NCBI RefSeq assembly: GCF_964019805.1
Contig: NZ_OZ026472.1
Location: forward strand, 806,001 to 870,000
Origin: Candidatus Lariskella endosymbiont of Epinotia ramella
GTDB lineage: Bacteria; Pseudomonadota; Alphaproteobacteria; Rickettsiales; Midichloriaceae
Length of the DNA stretch: 64,000 bases
Direction: 5' to 3'
A program made the position numbers and the translations under genes. Shown in pieces: positions 36,957 to 45,935 of this stretch. The stretch's first letter is position 1. The number at the start of each line of letters is the position of its first letter. Under the pieces are notes generated by a model, which had not been told where the DNA came from, searched no databases, and saw only the letters and a list, made by a program, of their open reading frames with translations.

Positions 36957-37796
36957 TCACACGCTACTCATTACCTCTTCGCCTGCTTTTTGGGTTAACT
37001 TAACTTTTTTAATTCTTCTTGGTTCCACCTCTAAGATCTCGATCTCTATGCCCATAGGATGAACTATTTTCTCACCTTTCTCAGGAATTCTATCTAGATA
37101 AGATAAAATAAAACCCCCTAAAGTTTCATATTCTCCATCTTCTCCAGAAAAGGAGATTGAAAATATCTCTTCAATTTCCTGAATACTAGCTTTTGTATCT
37201 ATTATATAGCTTTTATCATTAAGACGTTGAATCATTATCTTAGAATGTTGTTCATGTTCGTCCTTAATATCACCAACTATAAGCTCAACAAGATTCTCTA
37301 TCAGAACTATACCTTCTGTTCCACCATACTCATCTAATACAACAGCAATATTAGTAGCGTTCTGCTTCATTTTCGCAAGTAAATCTATACATTTAGCGGA
37401 ACGTGGACAATATATTAATTTACGTACTATATCCTGCAGTATAAAATTCCTACTACCATCTATATACGGTATAAAATCTTTTACATGCACAAAACCTATA
37501 ATATCGTCTAAATTGCCTTTATAAACTGGAACACGTGTATGCGCAGGGTGTATAAATTTTGCCTTTAACTCTTCAAGACTTGCAGAATCATGTATACCTA
37601 CTATGTCAGTTCTCGGAATCATTACTTCACCAACTTTCAGATTACGAAATTCAAGTAGATTAGATATTATATGCTCTTCCTCAGAGTTTGTGATTTGAGA
37701 CTTTTCTGAATATAGTGTATTATGTAAGATCTTTTTGCCACTTATAATGAGAAAATTGGCGAATTGATAAAAGATTTTTTTCAACTGATAGCGCAT
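36957..37796 (-). CDS. CBS-domain protein of the HlyC/CorC family (TlyC-like)
   Basis: 279 residues. Two CBS domains (about 55-185) start with the family motif VGEVMIPRTDIVGI and include HTRVPVYKGNLDDIIGFVHVKDF and IAVVLDEYGGTEGIVLIENLVELIVGDI. A C-terminal CorC_HlyC transporter-associated domain follows (VDTKASIQEIEEIF...EYETLGGFILSYLDRIPEKGE). In rickettsiae the homologue is called TlyC and has been linked to haemolysis, but CorC proteins are otherwise associated with Mg/Co efflux. The membrane DUF21 domain is absent, as in TlyC. Single gene. Confidence 0.88.
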   Translation of the reverse strand: MRYQLKKIFYQFANFLIISGKKILHNTLYSEKSQITNSEEEHIISNLLEFRNLKVGEVMIPRTDIVGIHDSASLEELKAKFIHPAHTRVPVYKGNLDDIIGFVHVKDFIPYIDGSRNFILQDIVRKLIYCPRSAKCIDLLAKMKQNATNIAVVLDEYGGTEGIVLIENLVELIVGDIKDEHEQHSKIMIQRLNDKSYIIDTKASIQEIEEIFSISFSGEDGEYETLGGFILSYLDRIPEKGEKIVHPMGIEIEILEVEPRRIKKVKLTQKAGEEVMSSV

Positions 37797-38149
37797 GTAT
37801 TAATAAAATAGAAGTGTTATACAAGCCTTCTCGCAATATGATTTTTCACTGTCTACTTTTTTACTATAATACAAGCATTACTAATAGCGAAACATTACAA
37901 AATTTATAGTCAGTAAAAAAATAAATGAATGTTATTATTCAAACAATTACAGAACTATAAAATATAACATGAAGCTAAAAGTAACAAGATCACTATATAG
38001 ATGTCAAAACAGGCACAGCATAAACAAATCACGCCAATAAATAAAGAATGGCAGTACAAAAGTAATATATAGCAAGTAGGCTATTAATATTCAAGGGATC
38101 TTATGTAAGATATATATTTTAACTTTCCTCAAAACTTTTATCTATGGCA

Positions 38150-38228
38150 TTATCTTCATCAGTGCACGCTTTGAGGATTTTAATGGCATGATTTTTTAGA
38201 GAACCAGTTAATTTCGCAGTCAAATATT
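38150..38228 (+). repeat. MR-C repeat, left part (interrupted by IS and MR-D)
   Basis: CAGTGCACGCTTTGAGGATTT, GCATGATTTTTTAGAGAACC and TTAATTTCGCAGTCAAATATT are the MR-C start. The continuation, ATATTTTTGCGAAGAAATT..., is at 39290-39380 beyond the IS (38229-39126) and an MR-D copy. The preceding 350 bases (37797-38149) show no gene. Confidence 0.7.
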
Positions 38229-38252
38229 AGACCTCTTGCATAACCATATAAA

Positions 38253-39106
38253 TTGATTAAAATCCTTGATTTTATCAAGGATAACATGAAGTTTGAAAAC
38301 ATCAAAGATGAATACGCAGAAGAGTTTCGCAGGCTTACTGGCATTAAACGAGGAACGTTTGAAGTTATACTAAGTATATTAAAAGAAGCTGAAGCTATTT
38401 TAAAGTCTCAAGGTGGAAAACCCAATAAATTGGCTTTAGAAGATCGATTACTCATGACGCTTGAGTACTTGCGTGAATACAGGACATATTTTCATATTTC
38501 CCGCAGTTATGGAATAAGTGAAAGTGCCTGTTATCGTAATATACGTTGGATTGAAGATACTCTAATTAAAGATAAACGATTTTCACTACCTGGACGTAAA
38601 GCATTACTAAAAAGCGATTCTGAATACGAACTTGTGTTAATTGATGCTACTGAAACACCGATAGAACGACCTAAAAAAAACAGAAGCACTTTTATTCGGG
38701 AAAAAAGAGGCGACATACTCTAAAAACTCAGCTTATTGTGGATAAAAGGAAAAAAGAAATCATTTGCACTAATTTTTCTAATGGCAAGCGTCATGATTTC
38801 AGGTTATTTAAAGAATCCGGAGTTCACATCCACCCTGAGATTAAAGTTCTTACAGATACTGGTTATCAAGGCATTGATAAGTTGCATTATAATTCAGAGT
38901 TACCAAAGAAAAAGACAAAAAAGCGACCACTAAGCAGGAAAGATAAAAAGAAAAATCGTCAATTGTCTAGTGAACGTGTTTTAAATGAAAACGTCATAGG
39001 CATGATCAAACGATTTAAAATTATCGCTGATCGTTATAGGAACAGAAGAAAACGATTCGGTTTAAGGTTTAATTTACTTGCTGGTATCTATAACTTTGAG
39101 CTTTAA
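38253..39106 (+). CDS. IS5-family transposase in two frames joined by a -1 slip
   Basis: The first frame (38253-38723) has the helix-turn-helix part (LALEDRLLMTLEYLREYRTYFHISRSYGISES) and the first Asp in LVLIDATETPIERP. The second frame (to 39106) has KTQLIVDKRKKEI, VLTDTGYQGIDKL and RVLNENVIGMIKRFKII with the Glu. The join is at an A8 run (38673-38680) after CCT; a -1 slip on A AAA AAC gives RPKKKQKHFYSGKKRRHTLK, the expected junction of this family. This may be programmed frameshifting rather than decay. Confidence 0.85.
38673..38681 (+). promoter_or_regulatory. Candidate -1 ribosomal slippage site
   Basis: Frame-0 codons are CCT AAA AAA AAC, so the heptamer A AAA AAC is in the right phase for -1 slippage. 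Confidence 0.6.
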
Positions 39107-39129
39107 ATAGGTTATGCAAGAGGTCTATT

Positions 39130-39290
39130 ATATAATATACTCGTCATACTTTTCAAAATTAGCACCTAAAAGAGCGCTCGTTATGTATTGATTATAAACA
39201 AAATGCCCAACCTTAAGTCCCATCCCAGCTCTTTTTGAAGTCTAACTGCGTATGTATGCAAGTTAAATACCAACTCTCAATTTATTATAG
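39130..39290 (+). repeat. MR-D repeat nested in MR-C
   Basis: Runs from ATACTCGTCATACTTTTCAA through GTTATGTATTGATTATAAAC and CTCTTTTTGAAGTCTAACTG to AATACCAACTCTCAATTTA. MR-C sequence resumes directly after it (39290-39380), so MR-D inserted in MR-C. Confidence 0.7.
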
Positions 39291-39397
39291 ATATATTTTT
39301 GCGAAGAAATTAACGAAGTAATACTTGAAAATCAAGCCAAAGGAATATGCGAAAGTAACGTTGCAGGTAGCGCAATAGCGCTAAAAACCGCTTTATA

Positions 39398-40724
39398 GGG
39401 TCTTTCTCATTGATTGTGTAAATTTTTTAGAGCCATTAAAATCTCCCATCAAATTTGATTATAAAATGAGCCATAGCTTCATTCCAGTTAGAGATAGGCA
39501 TGGTCCATTTTTTGGTAATATAATCAATCGTTAGGTATAAAACCTTGAATACCGAATCATCATTTGGGAAAACACGCTTATTTCTTGTAACTTTTCTCAA
39601 CTGACTATTCAGCGATTCTATAGCATTTGTAGTGTAAATTATCTTACGGATACTCTCTGGATATTGCAGAAATATTACAAGATTCTCCCAATTATTATAC
39701 CAGGATTTTGCTATATGTGGATATCGTTTACTCCATTTCTTATCAAAAGATTCTAGGGCAAGATGCGCTTCATCTTCAGTAGCAGAGCTATAAATAAGCT
39801 TTAAATCTGATGCCAATAATTTTCTGTCTTTATATGATACATACTTCAGGCTATTTCTAATTTGATGTACTATACAAAGCTGATGCTCAGTTTTGGGATA
39901 ACTTGCGCATATAGCTTCAGACATACCAGTCAGGTTATCACTACAGGCAATTAATATATCTTTTAATCCTCGATTCTTCAATTCAGTAAAATTACTAAGC
40001 CAGAATTTAGATCCTTCATTCTCACTTATCCATAATCCTAAAATATCTTTCCGGCCCTGTAAATCTATACCCAGCGCAACATATACTGATTTATTAATTA
40101 TCTGTTTATCTTGCCTTACCTTAACTATTAAACAATCAAAATATACTATAGGATATAATGGTTCAAGAGGTCTACTCTGCCAAATTCTAACCTCATCAAT
40201 TATATCATCTGTAACCCTACTAATTAAACTCTCACTAACTTCTGCACCATATAATTCATGTAATTGAATCTTGATATCAGACAAACTCATCCCCTTGGCA
40301 TACAGAGATATTATCTTTTGATCTAAACCATCTATTCTTGTTTGATTCTTGGATACAATTACAGGTGCAAATTTACCTTCTCTATCTCGCGGAATATTTA
40401 ACTCGATACTACCATTCTCAGTAATCAAATGCTTATTATAATTGCCATTCCTGCAATTCTCAGTTTCAGACCTATCATATTTGTTATAACCTAAATGTTC
40501 AGACATCTCTGCCTGCAAGGCTCTCTCCAAAATACTCTTCGTTAATTCCTTAATCAATCCATCCTGCTTCAGTACTGTCTTTAAATCCGCTCCTCCTTCT
40601 ATCAGTAAGTCTATCGCTTCATTTATTTTCTTATTCTTTTCTGTCTTCATTCTAATTACCTATATTCTTTATTAATTCCAAATATAGGCTCTACTATAAT
40701 TTACACAATCTTTGATAAAGACCC
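39398..40724 (-). mobile_element. IS256-family insertion sequence, complete
   Basis: 1327 bp. Imperfect inverted ends of about 37 bp: left GGGTCTTTCTCATTGATTGT..., right (inverted) GGGTCTTTATCAAAGATTGT.... An exact 8-bp target duplication GCTTTATA flanks it (39390-39397 and 40725-40732), as usual for IS256. The element lies 20 bases past the mltA stop and disrupts no gene. Confidence 0.95.
39436..40650 (-). CDS. IS256-family transposase
   Basis: 404 residues, full length. Mutator-type signatures: LERALQAEMSEHLGYNKYDR at the N-terminus, PIVYFDCLIVKVRQD (first Asp), DILIACSDNLTGMSEAICASYP (second Asp), HQLCIVHQIRNSLKYVSYKD and TTNAIESLNSQLRKVTRNKRVFP (Glu). Intact and probably active, given the exact target duplication. 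Confidence 0.96.
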   Translation of the reverse strand: MKTEKNKKINEAIDLLIEGGADLKTVLKQDGLIKELTKSILERALQAEMSEHLGYNKYDRSETENCRNGNYNKHLITENGSIELNIPRDREGKFAPVIVSKNQTRIDGLDQKIISLYAKGMSLSDIKIQLHELYGAEVSESLISRVTDDIIDEVRIWQSRPLEPLYPIVYFDCLIVKVRQDKQIINKSVYVALGIDLQGRKDILGLWISENEGSKFWLSNFTELKNRGLKDILIACSDNLTGMSEAICASYPKTEHQLCIVHQIRNSLKYVSYKDRKLLASDLKLIYSSATEDEAHLALESFDKKWSKRYPHIAKSWYNNWENLVIFLQYPESIRKIIYTTNAIESLNSQLRKVTRNKRVFPNDDSVFKVLYLTIDYITKKWTMPISNWNEAMAHFIIKFDGRF

Positions 40725-40744
40725 GCTTTATATCTAAAGAATAA

Positions 40745-42022
40745 CTACCTAGCTACATATCTTTGTCTAGGGATTACACTTTTCGGCAGCAATATATAAA
40801 ATCTACCCTGTTTTTTCATACCAGAAGCGAGCTTTTCTGCGCCTTTATCTCCTCCAAAAAATATATCACCGCGTATAGGCCCTTTAATTGCACCGCCTGT
40901 ATCTTGCGCAACAAATAATTTATGATATCTTTCACTTTTATAAGTCAAGCTCTTTACAGGCTTTGCAGGCTTATACGCAGCCTCATAAATTTCAAAAGGT
41001 GACAAATCATACTGTTTTGAACAACTTAATTGTAAATTATTTTCAGATCGTACCAATTCTGTTTCTATCCAAATTGGAACTCCATATGGATATATCTTAT
41101 AATCTACTGCAATAGAGCGCTGTGGAGTTAGCACTACACCATGACCACCAATCGGACCAGGACCATTTAATTCTTCAAAAAAGACATATGATGGATTTTT
41201 GTTCATAATTTTCTCAGCAGCTCTAGGGTTATTCTTAAGCCACTTCATAACATCTTCTGTAGAATATACATTCTTCGCTCCATATTCTCTTAAATATGAA
41301 GTAATTGGGACATAAGGCCAACCATTTTGATCAGCATACTTCACCTTAATTTTGCTGCCATCAGGTAGATTAATAGTACCAGATCCTTGTATATGTAAAA
41401 AGAATAGCCTTGCCGGATCATCCACCCAAACTATTTCAAGTTTCTGTTTTGAAAGAGCGCCATTTTCTATACTAGCTCTTGTAAAGTTATTCTTACCACG
41501 CAACTTTGATATATTGGATGGCACTTTATATATTGGGTATTTATACCGCCTTGTTTTCTTTCTACTTCCATTTAGTTGAATTTCACAATACCCGGTTAAC
41601 GTACCATTATCACTTCCATTTGCTTTTAGCACCTTATATGGATTGAACCACTTTTCAAAAAATGCTTGCGCTTGCTTAGAGTTTTTTACACTTTTAGCAT
41701 CATTACTACGACAAATCTCTTGCCAATACCTCACTTTTCCTCCAAGTTCTGTAAACTTGCTAATAGAATTTCCAGGATCTCGCTTATTGAGCACTTCGCA
41801 TGATTTCATAAATGCTCTAAATGCGTGCATATGATCATCATGATTCCACTGTTGCATCTCTTTCCAACTTACTGGTTTTAATGTAATCTCTCTTTGCTCA
41901 GATTTCTTATAACTGCTACTACAACCAGCAAAAATAAGCGGAATAACTAAAGAAAGAAATGCAAAAAAGGGCCAAAATGATAGATAATTCTTATAAAACA
42001 TTATAAATAATTTCATTTTCAA
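40745..42022 (-). CDS. mltA: Membrane-bound lytic murein transglycosylase A
   Basis: 425 residues. The N-terminus has a hydrophobic segment ending in a lipobox (LIFAGC), so it is probably an outer-membrane lipoprotein. MltA domain: LFFLHIQGSGTINLPDGSKIKVKYADQNGWPY. C-terminal 3D domain: SIAVDYKIYPYGVPIWIET and LFVAQDTGGAIKGPIRGDIFFG, with the conserved aspartates. It cleaves peptidoglycan glycan strands. The permease gene ends 6 bases upstream on the same strand, so the two may be co-transcribed. Confidence 0.94.
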   Translation of the reverse strand: MKMKLFIMFYKNYLSFWPFFAFLSLVIPLIFAGCSSSYKKSEQREITLKPVSWKEMQQWNHDDHMHAFRAFMKSCEVLNKRDPGNSISKFTELGGKVRYWQEICRSNDAKSVKNSKQAQAFFEKWFNPYKVLKANGSDNGTLTGYCEIQLNGSRKKTRRYKYPIYKVPSNISKLRGKNNFTRASIENGALSKQKLEIVWVDDPARLFFLHIQGSGTINLPDGSKIKVKYADQNGWPYVPITSYLREYGAKNVYSTEDVMKWLKNNPRAAEKIMNKNPSYVFFEELNGPGPIGGHGVVLTPQRSIAVDYKIYPYGVPIWIETELVRSENNLQLSCSKQYDLSPFEIYEAAYKPAKPVKSLTYKSERYHKLFVAQDTGGAIKGPIRGDIFFGGDKGAEKLASGMKKQGRFYILLPKSVIPRQRYVAR

Positions 42023-42027
42023 GAATG

Positions 42028-43242
42028 CTATAAAATAAATATAAAATCGATAATAGCAATTGCTATTATCGAAATTCCAAAAAATAAAGAGAAATATAAC
42101 GATAACATATAGAGTGGCTTATCTTTTTTCTGTTCTAGCTTAATCATAGCAATGGATGGAATGATTATAGCTATAATGCAAAGAGCTATTGAAGCAAAAG
42201 CAAGCGCAGTCATAAAAGCCTGCGGAATGATTATACTGACAAAAAGAGGGGGAATTAGTGTGCAAAATATTGCATTTTTTTTACTCATCATCTCTAAAAA
42301 TACATCGAAAAAGCCTGCTGCAACTCCTAAAAAAGATGTCAATATTGCAAACATAGCAAAGTAACTAATAAACTCTTCGAATATTTGCATATTTATATAT
42401 GATCCAAGCTGTGCTATAAAAACTCCTACATTGCCACCTGATAAAATGACATTTTCGAAGCTATATGTTCCATAATTTGGCAGTACACCTATTGTTACTA
42501 CAAGCCATGCTATATAAATAAGCACAGGGATAAAACTACCAAGTGAAATTGAGGTAAAAATTGCATTTTTATCTCTTTTGAGATATTTCACTATCGTTAT
42601 AATGCTGCCATGAAAGCCAAACGATGTAAAAAAAATAGGAATCGCGATCGCATATAACGAAATGTCAGTAGTATTTATCAAGCTCCTAACTCCACCTTGC
42701 AATAGGTAGTGCGCACTAATATATGGCGCCGTCATCATAAGCATTGCCACAAAACAAAAAGCTTTTAAAAACATCATAACTCTATTGCCATAATCCATGA
42801 GCTTCGTTGATCTGTACACCAAGAACCCTAAAATCAATACGACAGCAACTGATACAACATTTTTAGCCACATGTGACCCATCAAAAAAACGATTTGTTAA
42901 TATATCAGAAGCGCCAGCAACATATGCAGCAAGTAACGAATAAAATAGCAGCACCATTGACGCAAAAGTTATAATTTTTGCTGGCTTTCCAAGCACCTTA
43001 TCTGCAATACCTACTATGCTATGTGTTTCATCGAAATGCAGCGCCAGCTTCATGATAACTAATGCAGAAAAAAACATTAACAACCATACGCAGAGCATTA
43101 AAACAACACTACTACAAAATCCTAGCCTTGATGATGCGATCGGCAGCGCTATCATGCTTGCTCCTATTGTCGTTCCAGCTACTATACCTATACCACCGAT
43201 AACTCTACTATAATTTTTCATAAATTCTTCGCTTTGTTTCAT
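42028..43242 (-). CDS. Aromatic amino acid permease (TyrP/Mtr, HAAAP family)
   Basis: About 404 residues from ATG 43242 (an upstream ATG at 43302 would add 20 residues). About eleven membrane segments. The N-terminal motif IGGIGIVAGTTIGASMIALPIASSRLGF is the family signature; FFTSFGFHGSIITIVKYLK in the middle is also typical. HAAAP carriers import tyrosine or tryptophan with protons. Useful for an organism dependent on a host for amino acids. Precedes mltA by 6 bases. Confidence 0.88.
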   Translation of the reverse strand: MKQSEEFMKNYSRVIGGIGIVAGTTIGASMIALPIASSRLGFCSSVVLMLCVWLLMFFSALVIMKLALHFDETHSIVGIADKVLGKPAKIITFASMVLLFYSLLAAYVAGASDILTNRFFDGSHVAKNVVSVAVVLILGFLVYRSTKLMDYGNRVMMFLKAFCFVAMLMMTAPYISAHYLLQGGVRSLINTTDISLYAIAIPIFFTSFGFHGSIITIVKYLKRDKNAIFTSISLGSFIPVLIYIAWLVVTIGVLPNYGTYSFENVILSGGNVGVFIAQLGSYINMQIFEEFISYFAMFAILTSFLGVAAGFFDVFLEMMSKKNAIFCTLIPPLFVSIIIPQAFMTALAFASIALCIIAIIIPSIAMIKLEQKKDKPLYMLSLYFSLFFGISIIAIAIIDFIFIL

Positions 43243-43684
43243 CTTAATTTTTAAAAATAGCAGCAAATCCAAAACATATCGCACTATATCAACAAAAAGC
43301 ATATTTTAGAAGTATATTTATCTATCAGGCACAATAATATACCTCTAATCAATAAAGAATTCCTTTTTATTGGCAATATGGCATCTGCAGTAAAAATTAT
43401 TTAATATACCACTTAATTTTTCTATGGTACTACTGGCAAAGTGCTGGTCTTGGGATTTTAACAATATTTTTTATAGCATAAGCCAATTTCTGCATCAAAT
43501 ATACCACAGACAAGCGAAGAGTTTGCATTTGATTATGCATATACCTCGAAAAGAGCTAGTAATAATAGCAGCACATCTTTTATCAATAGATTTGCGATTA
43601 AAATTATAACTTCCATCAGAAATAATTATTTTTGGAATTCCTAAGTATTATGCCGCATGACATGTGTTTATTTGCGACCAAGCA

Positions 43685-43719
43685 TCCCACTTCTTCCTAT
43701 ATTATCCCACATTATCCCA
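43685..43719. promoter_or_regulatory. MraZ-type operator: four TGGGA-like repeats at 10-bp period
   Basis: On the minus strand: TGGGATAATG, TGGGATAATA, TAGGAAGAAG, TGGGATGC, with the CCCA/CCTA blocks starting at 43686, 43696, 43706 and 43716 (plus strand). MraZ is known to bind TGGGN repeats spaced by 5 nt in front of its own operon. The array lies about 350 bases before mraZ, with an MR-C copy between them. Confidence 0.7.
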
Positions 43720-43899
43720 AAAAATGCTATTCATAAGCTTACAATTATATTATTATTGTCTTAAGGCACTTAGTATTCCCACTTGTAAACCTAGCTCAAC
43801 CATATTCTTACAGTGGGATACTAAGCTATATAAAAGTTGGTTTTTAACTACTGCTCTATTCTTAAAAAGTTAGATACCTTTGAACACTTCTTTAGACTC

Positions 43900-44046
43900 T
43901 GCTAACCAAGTACTTGTGTAAGAATTTTTTAGAGTACAAGTTAATTTCTGCGTCGAATACCTTTACATATTTGCAGGGAAATTAACGAAGTCATATGGGA
44001 AATTAGGCCAAAAAGGCCTGTGCAAGTGACTTTGCCGGCAGAGCTT
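43900..44046 (+). repeat. MR-C repeat between operator and mraZ
   Basis: AAGAATTTTTTAGAGTACAAG, TTAATTTCTGCGTCGAATACC, GGGAAATTAACGAAGTCATA, CAAGTGACTTTGCCGGCAGAG. It ends 28 bases before the mraZ ATG, so it may displace or separate the native promoter. Confidence 0.65.
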
Positions 44047-44073
44047 AAACGAAATTTATTGTACTTACAGCTA

Positions 44074-44544
44074 ATGTCGCGTTCTCCTTTGATATTTTTG
44101 TCGACTTATAGCAGCAAGCTTGATGATAAAGGCAGAGCTTCAGTTCCTGTGGCTTTCCGCAATATACTTGAGGCTTTAGGAGGAGAACCTTTTGTCTATG
44201 CTTATCCATCGTTTGTGAACGAATGCATAGAAGTTTGCACTACAGAACGTATTTTATTTTTAGAACGATCAATAGATTCTATGGAAACTTTTTCGCAACA
44301 AAGGGATATCATGGCAACAGCGATACTTGCGGCATGTCAACCGCTTTGCATAGACAACAAAGGACGCATTTCTCTCTCTGAGAGACTTCTGGAATTTGCA
44401 GGCATTACAAAAGACTTGCTGTTCGTTGGAAAAGGAAAAACATTTGAAATTTGGCAACAAGAAAAATTTGATACCTATTACAATTATTCTAGAAACATCG
44501 CAAAAGATAATCAAATAGCTCTCAAAGGAGCGAGTGCTTCCTAA
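44074..44544 (+). CDS. mraZ: Transcriptional regulator MraZ
   Basis: 156 residues from ATG 44074. An upstream extension to 44020 would be coded by the MR-C repeat and is rejected. Two SpoVT/AbrB-like halves: TYSSKLDDKGRASVPVAFRN and ACQPLCIDNKGRISLSERLLEFAGI. MraZ is a ring-shaped DNA-binding repressor at the head of the dcw cell-division cluster. Here rsmH, ftsL and ftsI follow on the same strand. Confidence 0.93.
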   Translation: MSRSPLIFLSTYSSKLDDKGRASVPVAFRNILEALGGEPFVYAYPSFVNECIEVCTTERILFLERSIDSMETFSQQRDIMATAILAACQPLCIDNKGRISLSERLLEFAGITKDLLFVGKGKTFEIWQQEKFDTYYNYSRNIAKDNQIALKGASAS

Positions 44545-44711
44545 GTAATACAGCATCTTCTGTGAGATTTACTTATTGAGCGATGAACTACGAAAAATTT
44601 TGTTTCCCACAACATAGTTTTGTATAGACCAACTTAAAATAAGGATTTCAAGCTAAATTGCAGAGTTAACAAAAGCAATGATGATGAAACAATATAAATT
44701 TTGGATAGTTG

Positions 44712-45662
44712 ATGAATTTACATAATCAAGAATTTCAAGAACATAATCCAGTTATGCTGAGTGAGGTATTAAACACCATTAATGTTGTAGATGGTGGCAC
44801 ATATATTGATGCAACTTTTGGTGCAGGTGGTTATACCAGCAGAATATTAAAAAAAGCAAATTGCAAAGTTTATGGTATAGATAGAGATCGCTCATCTTCA
44901 CAATATCTTAAAAATATTGACCAAAATTTACAAAAAAATTTTAATTTTATTCATGGAAATTTTGTGAATATTACCGACCTGTTATATGATCGCAAAGTTT
45001 TCAAAGTAAATGGTGTGATTTTTGATATAGGCGTTTCATCTATGCAATTAGATATCGCAGAACGTGGGTTTTCTTTCATGCAAAGCAGTAAGTTAGATAT
45101 GAGAATGGATCAAGAGCAAACATTAAGCGCATTTGATGTTGTAAACACATATTCGCAATTTCAATTAGAGCAAATAATTTCCACTTATGGAGAAGAACGC
45201 GCTGCAAAAAGGATAGCTGCAGCTATTATAAACGCTAGAAAACTTGGAGTTATCGAAACAACTGAACAGCTAGCAAGGATAGTTACAAGCATCAAAGGAA
45301 GAAATTTTGGCAAAATACATCCAGCAACTCAGACTTTTCAAGCTATACGTATAGAAGTAAATAACGAGTTAAATAATCTGAAGTTAGGGCTTGAGGGTGC
45401 AGTGAAACTTTTAGATTTGCATGGAACTATTGTTGTAGTTACTTTCCACTCACTGGAAGATGAAATAGTAAAGAATTATTTTAACACAATCTGCAGAAAA
45501 AAAATAAAAATTAACAAATATAAAACGAATAGTTTAGAAGAATCTGGAGCTGAATGTTTTATTAACATGTATAAAAAGCCTCTTATTCCTTCGTTTGAGG
45601 AAATAAGAAGAAATCCCAGATCCAGATCCGCAAAACTAAGAGCTATCTCGAGGATTACATGA
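44712..45662 (+). CDS. rsmH: 16S rRNA m4C1402 methyltransferase
   Basis: 316 residues from ATG 44712 (a TTG immediately before is an alternative). Starts HNPVMLSEVLNTINVVDGGTY, with the SAM-binding loop IDATFGAGGYTSRIL, then FDIGVSSMQLDIAERGFSF and the MraW motif VVTFHSLEDEIVKNYF near the C-terminus. Modifies C1402 of 16S rRNA. Second gene of the dcw cluster; its stop overlaps the ftsL-like start (ATGA). Confidence 0.96.
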   Translation: MNLHNQEFQEHNPVMLSEVLNTINVVDGGTYIDATFGAGGYTSRILKKANCKVYGIDRDRSSSQYLKNIDQNLQKNFNFIHGNFVNITDLLYDRKVFKVNGVIFDIGVSSMQLDIAERGFSFMQSSKLDMRMDQEQTLSAFDVVNTYSQFQLEQIISTYGEERAAKRIAAAIINARKLGVIETTEQLARIVTSIKGRNFGKIHPATQTFQAIRIEVNNELNNLKLGLEGAVKLLDLHGTIVVVTFHSLEDEIVKNYFNTICRKKIKINKYKTNSLEESGAECFINMYKKPLIPSFEEIRRNPRSRSAKLRAISRIT

Positions 45663-45925
45663 CGATTATTAGATATTATTCAGCAATTTGCGTGTTATTA
45701 ATCATTTTATGCATAATGACACTATTTATAGTGAAGTATGAAGTTCAGAAATTAGCAACTCGCCTTCAATTAATAGAATCTAGTATTCAACAAAAACATG
45801 AAGCTATTCACATGCTAAAAGCAGAGCTTGCTTACTTGTCTAAACCTAGATCAATCCAAGCTTTAGTTGATAAGCATTTAAAGCTAAAGTTGATTTCTCC
45901 AGAACAAATAAGATCATTAAAGTAA
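45659..45925 (+). CDS. ftsL: FtsL-like cell division protein
   Basis: 88 residues: one membrane helix (about 5-26, SAICVLLIILCIMTLFIV) followed by a coiled-coil-like region (VQKLATRLQLIESSIQQKHEAIHMLKAELAYLSK) and the FtsL ending motif RSIQALVDKHLKLKLISPEQI. Position between rsmH (4-base overlap) and ftsI is the standard place of ftsL. It links divisome proteins in the inner membrane. Confidence 0.85.
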   Translation: MTIIRYYSAICVLLIILCIMTLFIVKYEVQKLATRLQLIESSIQQKHEAIHMLKAELAYLSKPRSIQALVDKHLKLKLISPEQIRSLK

Positions 45926-45935
45926 ACAATAAATT

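Larger units (their letters stand above)
38229..39126 (+). mobile_element. IS5-family element, ISL2-like group
   Basis: 898 bp with perfect 17-bp inverted ends AGACCTCTTGCATAACC (38229-38245 and inverted 39110-39126). The 3-bp direct repeat ATT flanks it (38226-38228 and 39127-39129), fitting the ANT target rule of ISL2-type elements. A frameshifted transposase fills it. A 129-bp MITE at 49797-49925 has the same ends. Confidence 0.9.
43303..44073. other. Non-coding region before mraZ
   Basis: Several ORFs of 60-70 codons here overlap repeat debris and look spurious. MR-C fragments occur at about 43430-43510 and a nearly whole MR-C at 43900-44046. A TCCCA array at 43685-43719 is described separately. 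Confidence 0.6.

Noticed and set aside
38225-39130. 5-bp duplication TATTA around the ISL2-type IS
   Set aside because: The related MITE-G supports a 3-bp ANT duplication with the element starting at AGACC; the longer match is chance.
43424-43873. Two ORFs of 61 and 69 codons before mraZ
   Set aside because: They overlap repeat debris and the MraZ-type operator array and have no protein-like features.
44020-44073. Upstream in-frame start for mraZ
   Set aside because: The extra residues would be encoded by the end of an MR-C repeat; homologues begin at the later ATG.
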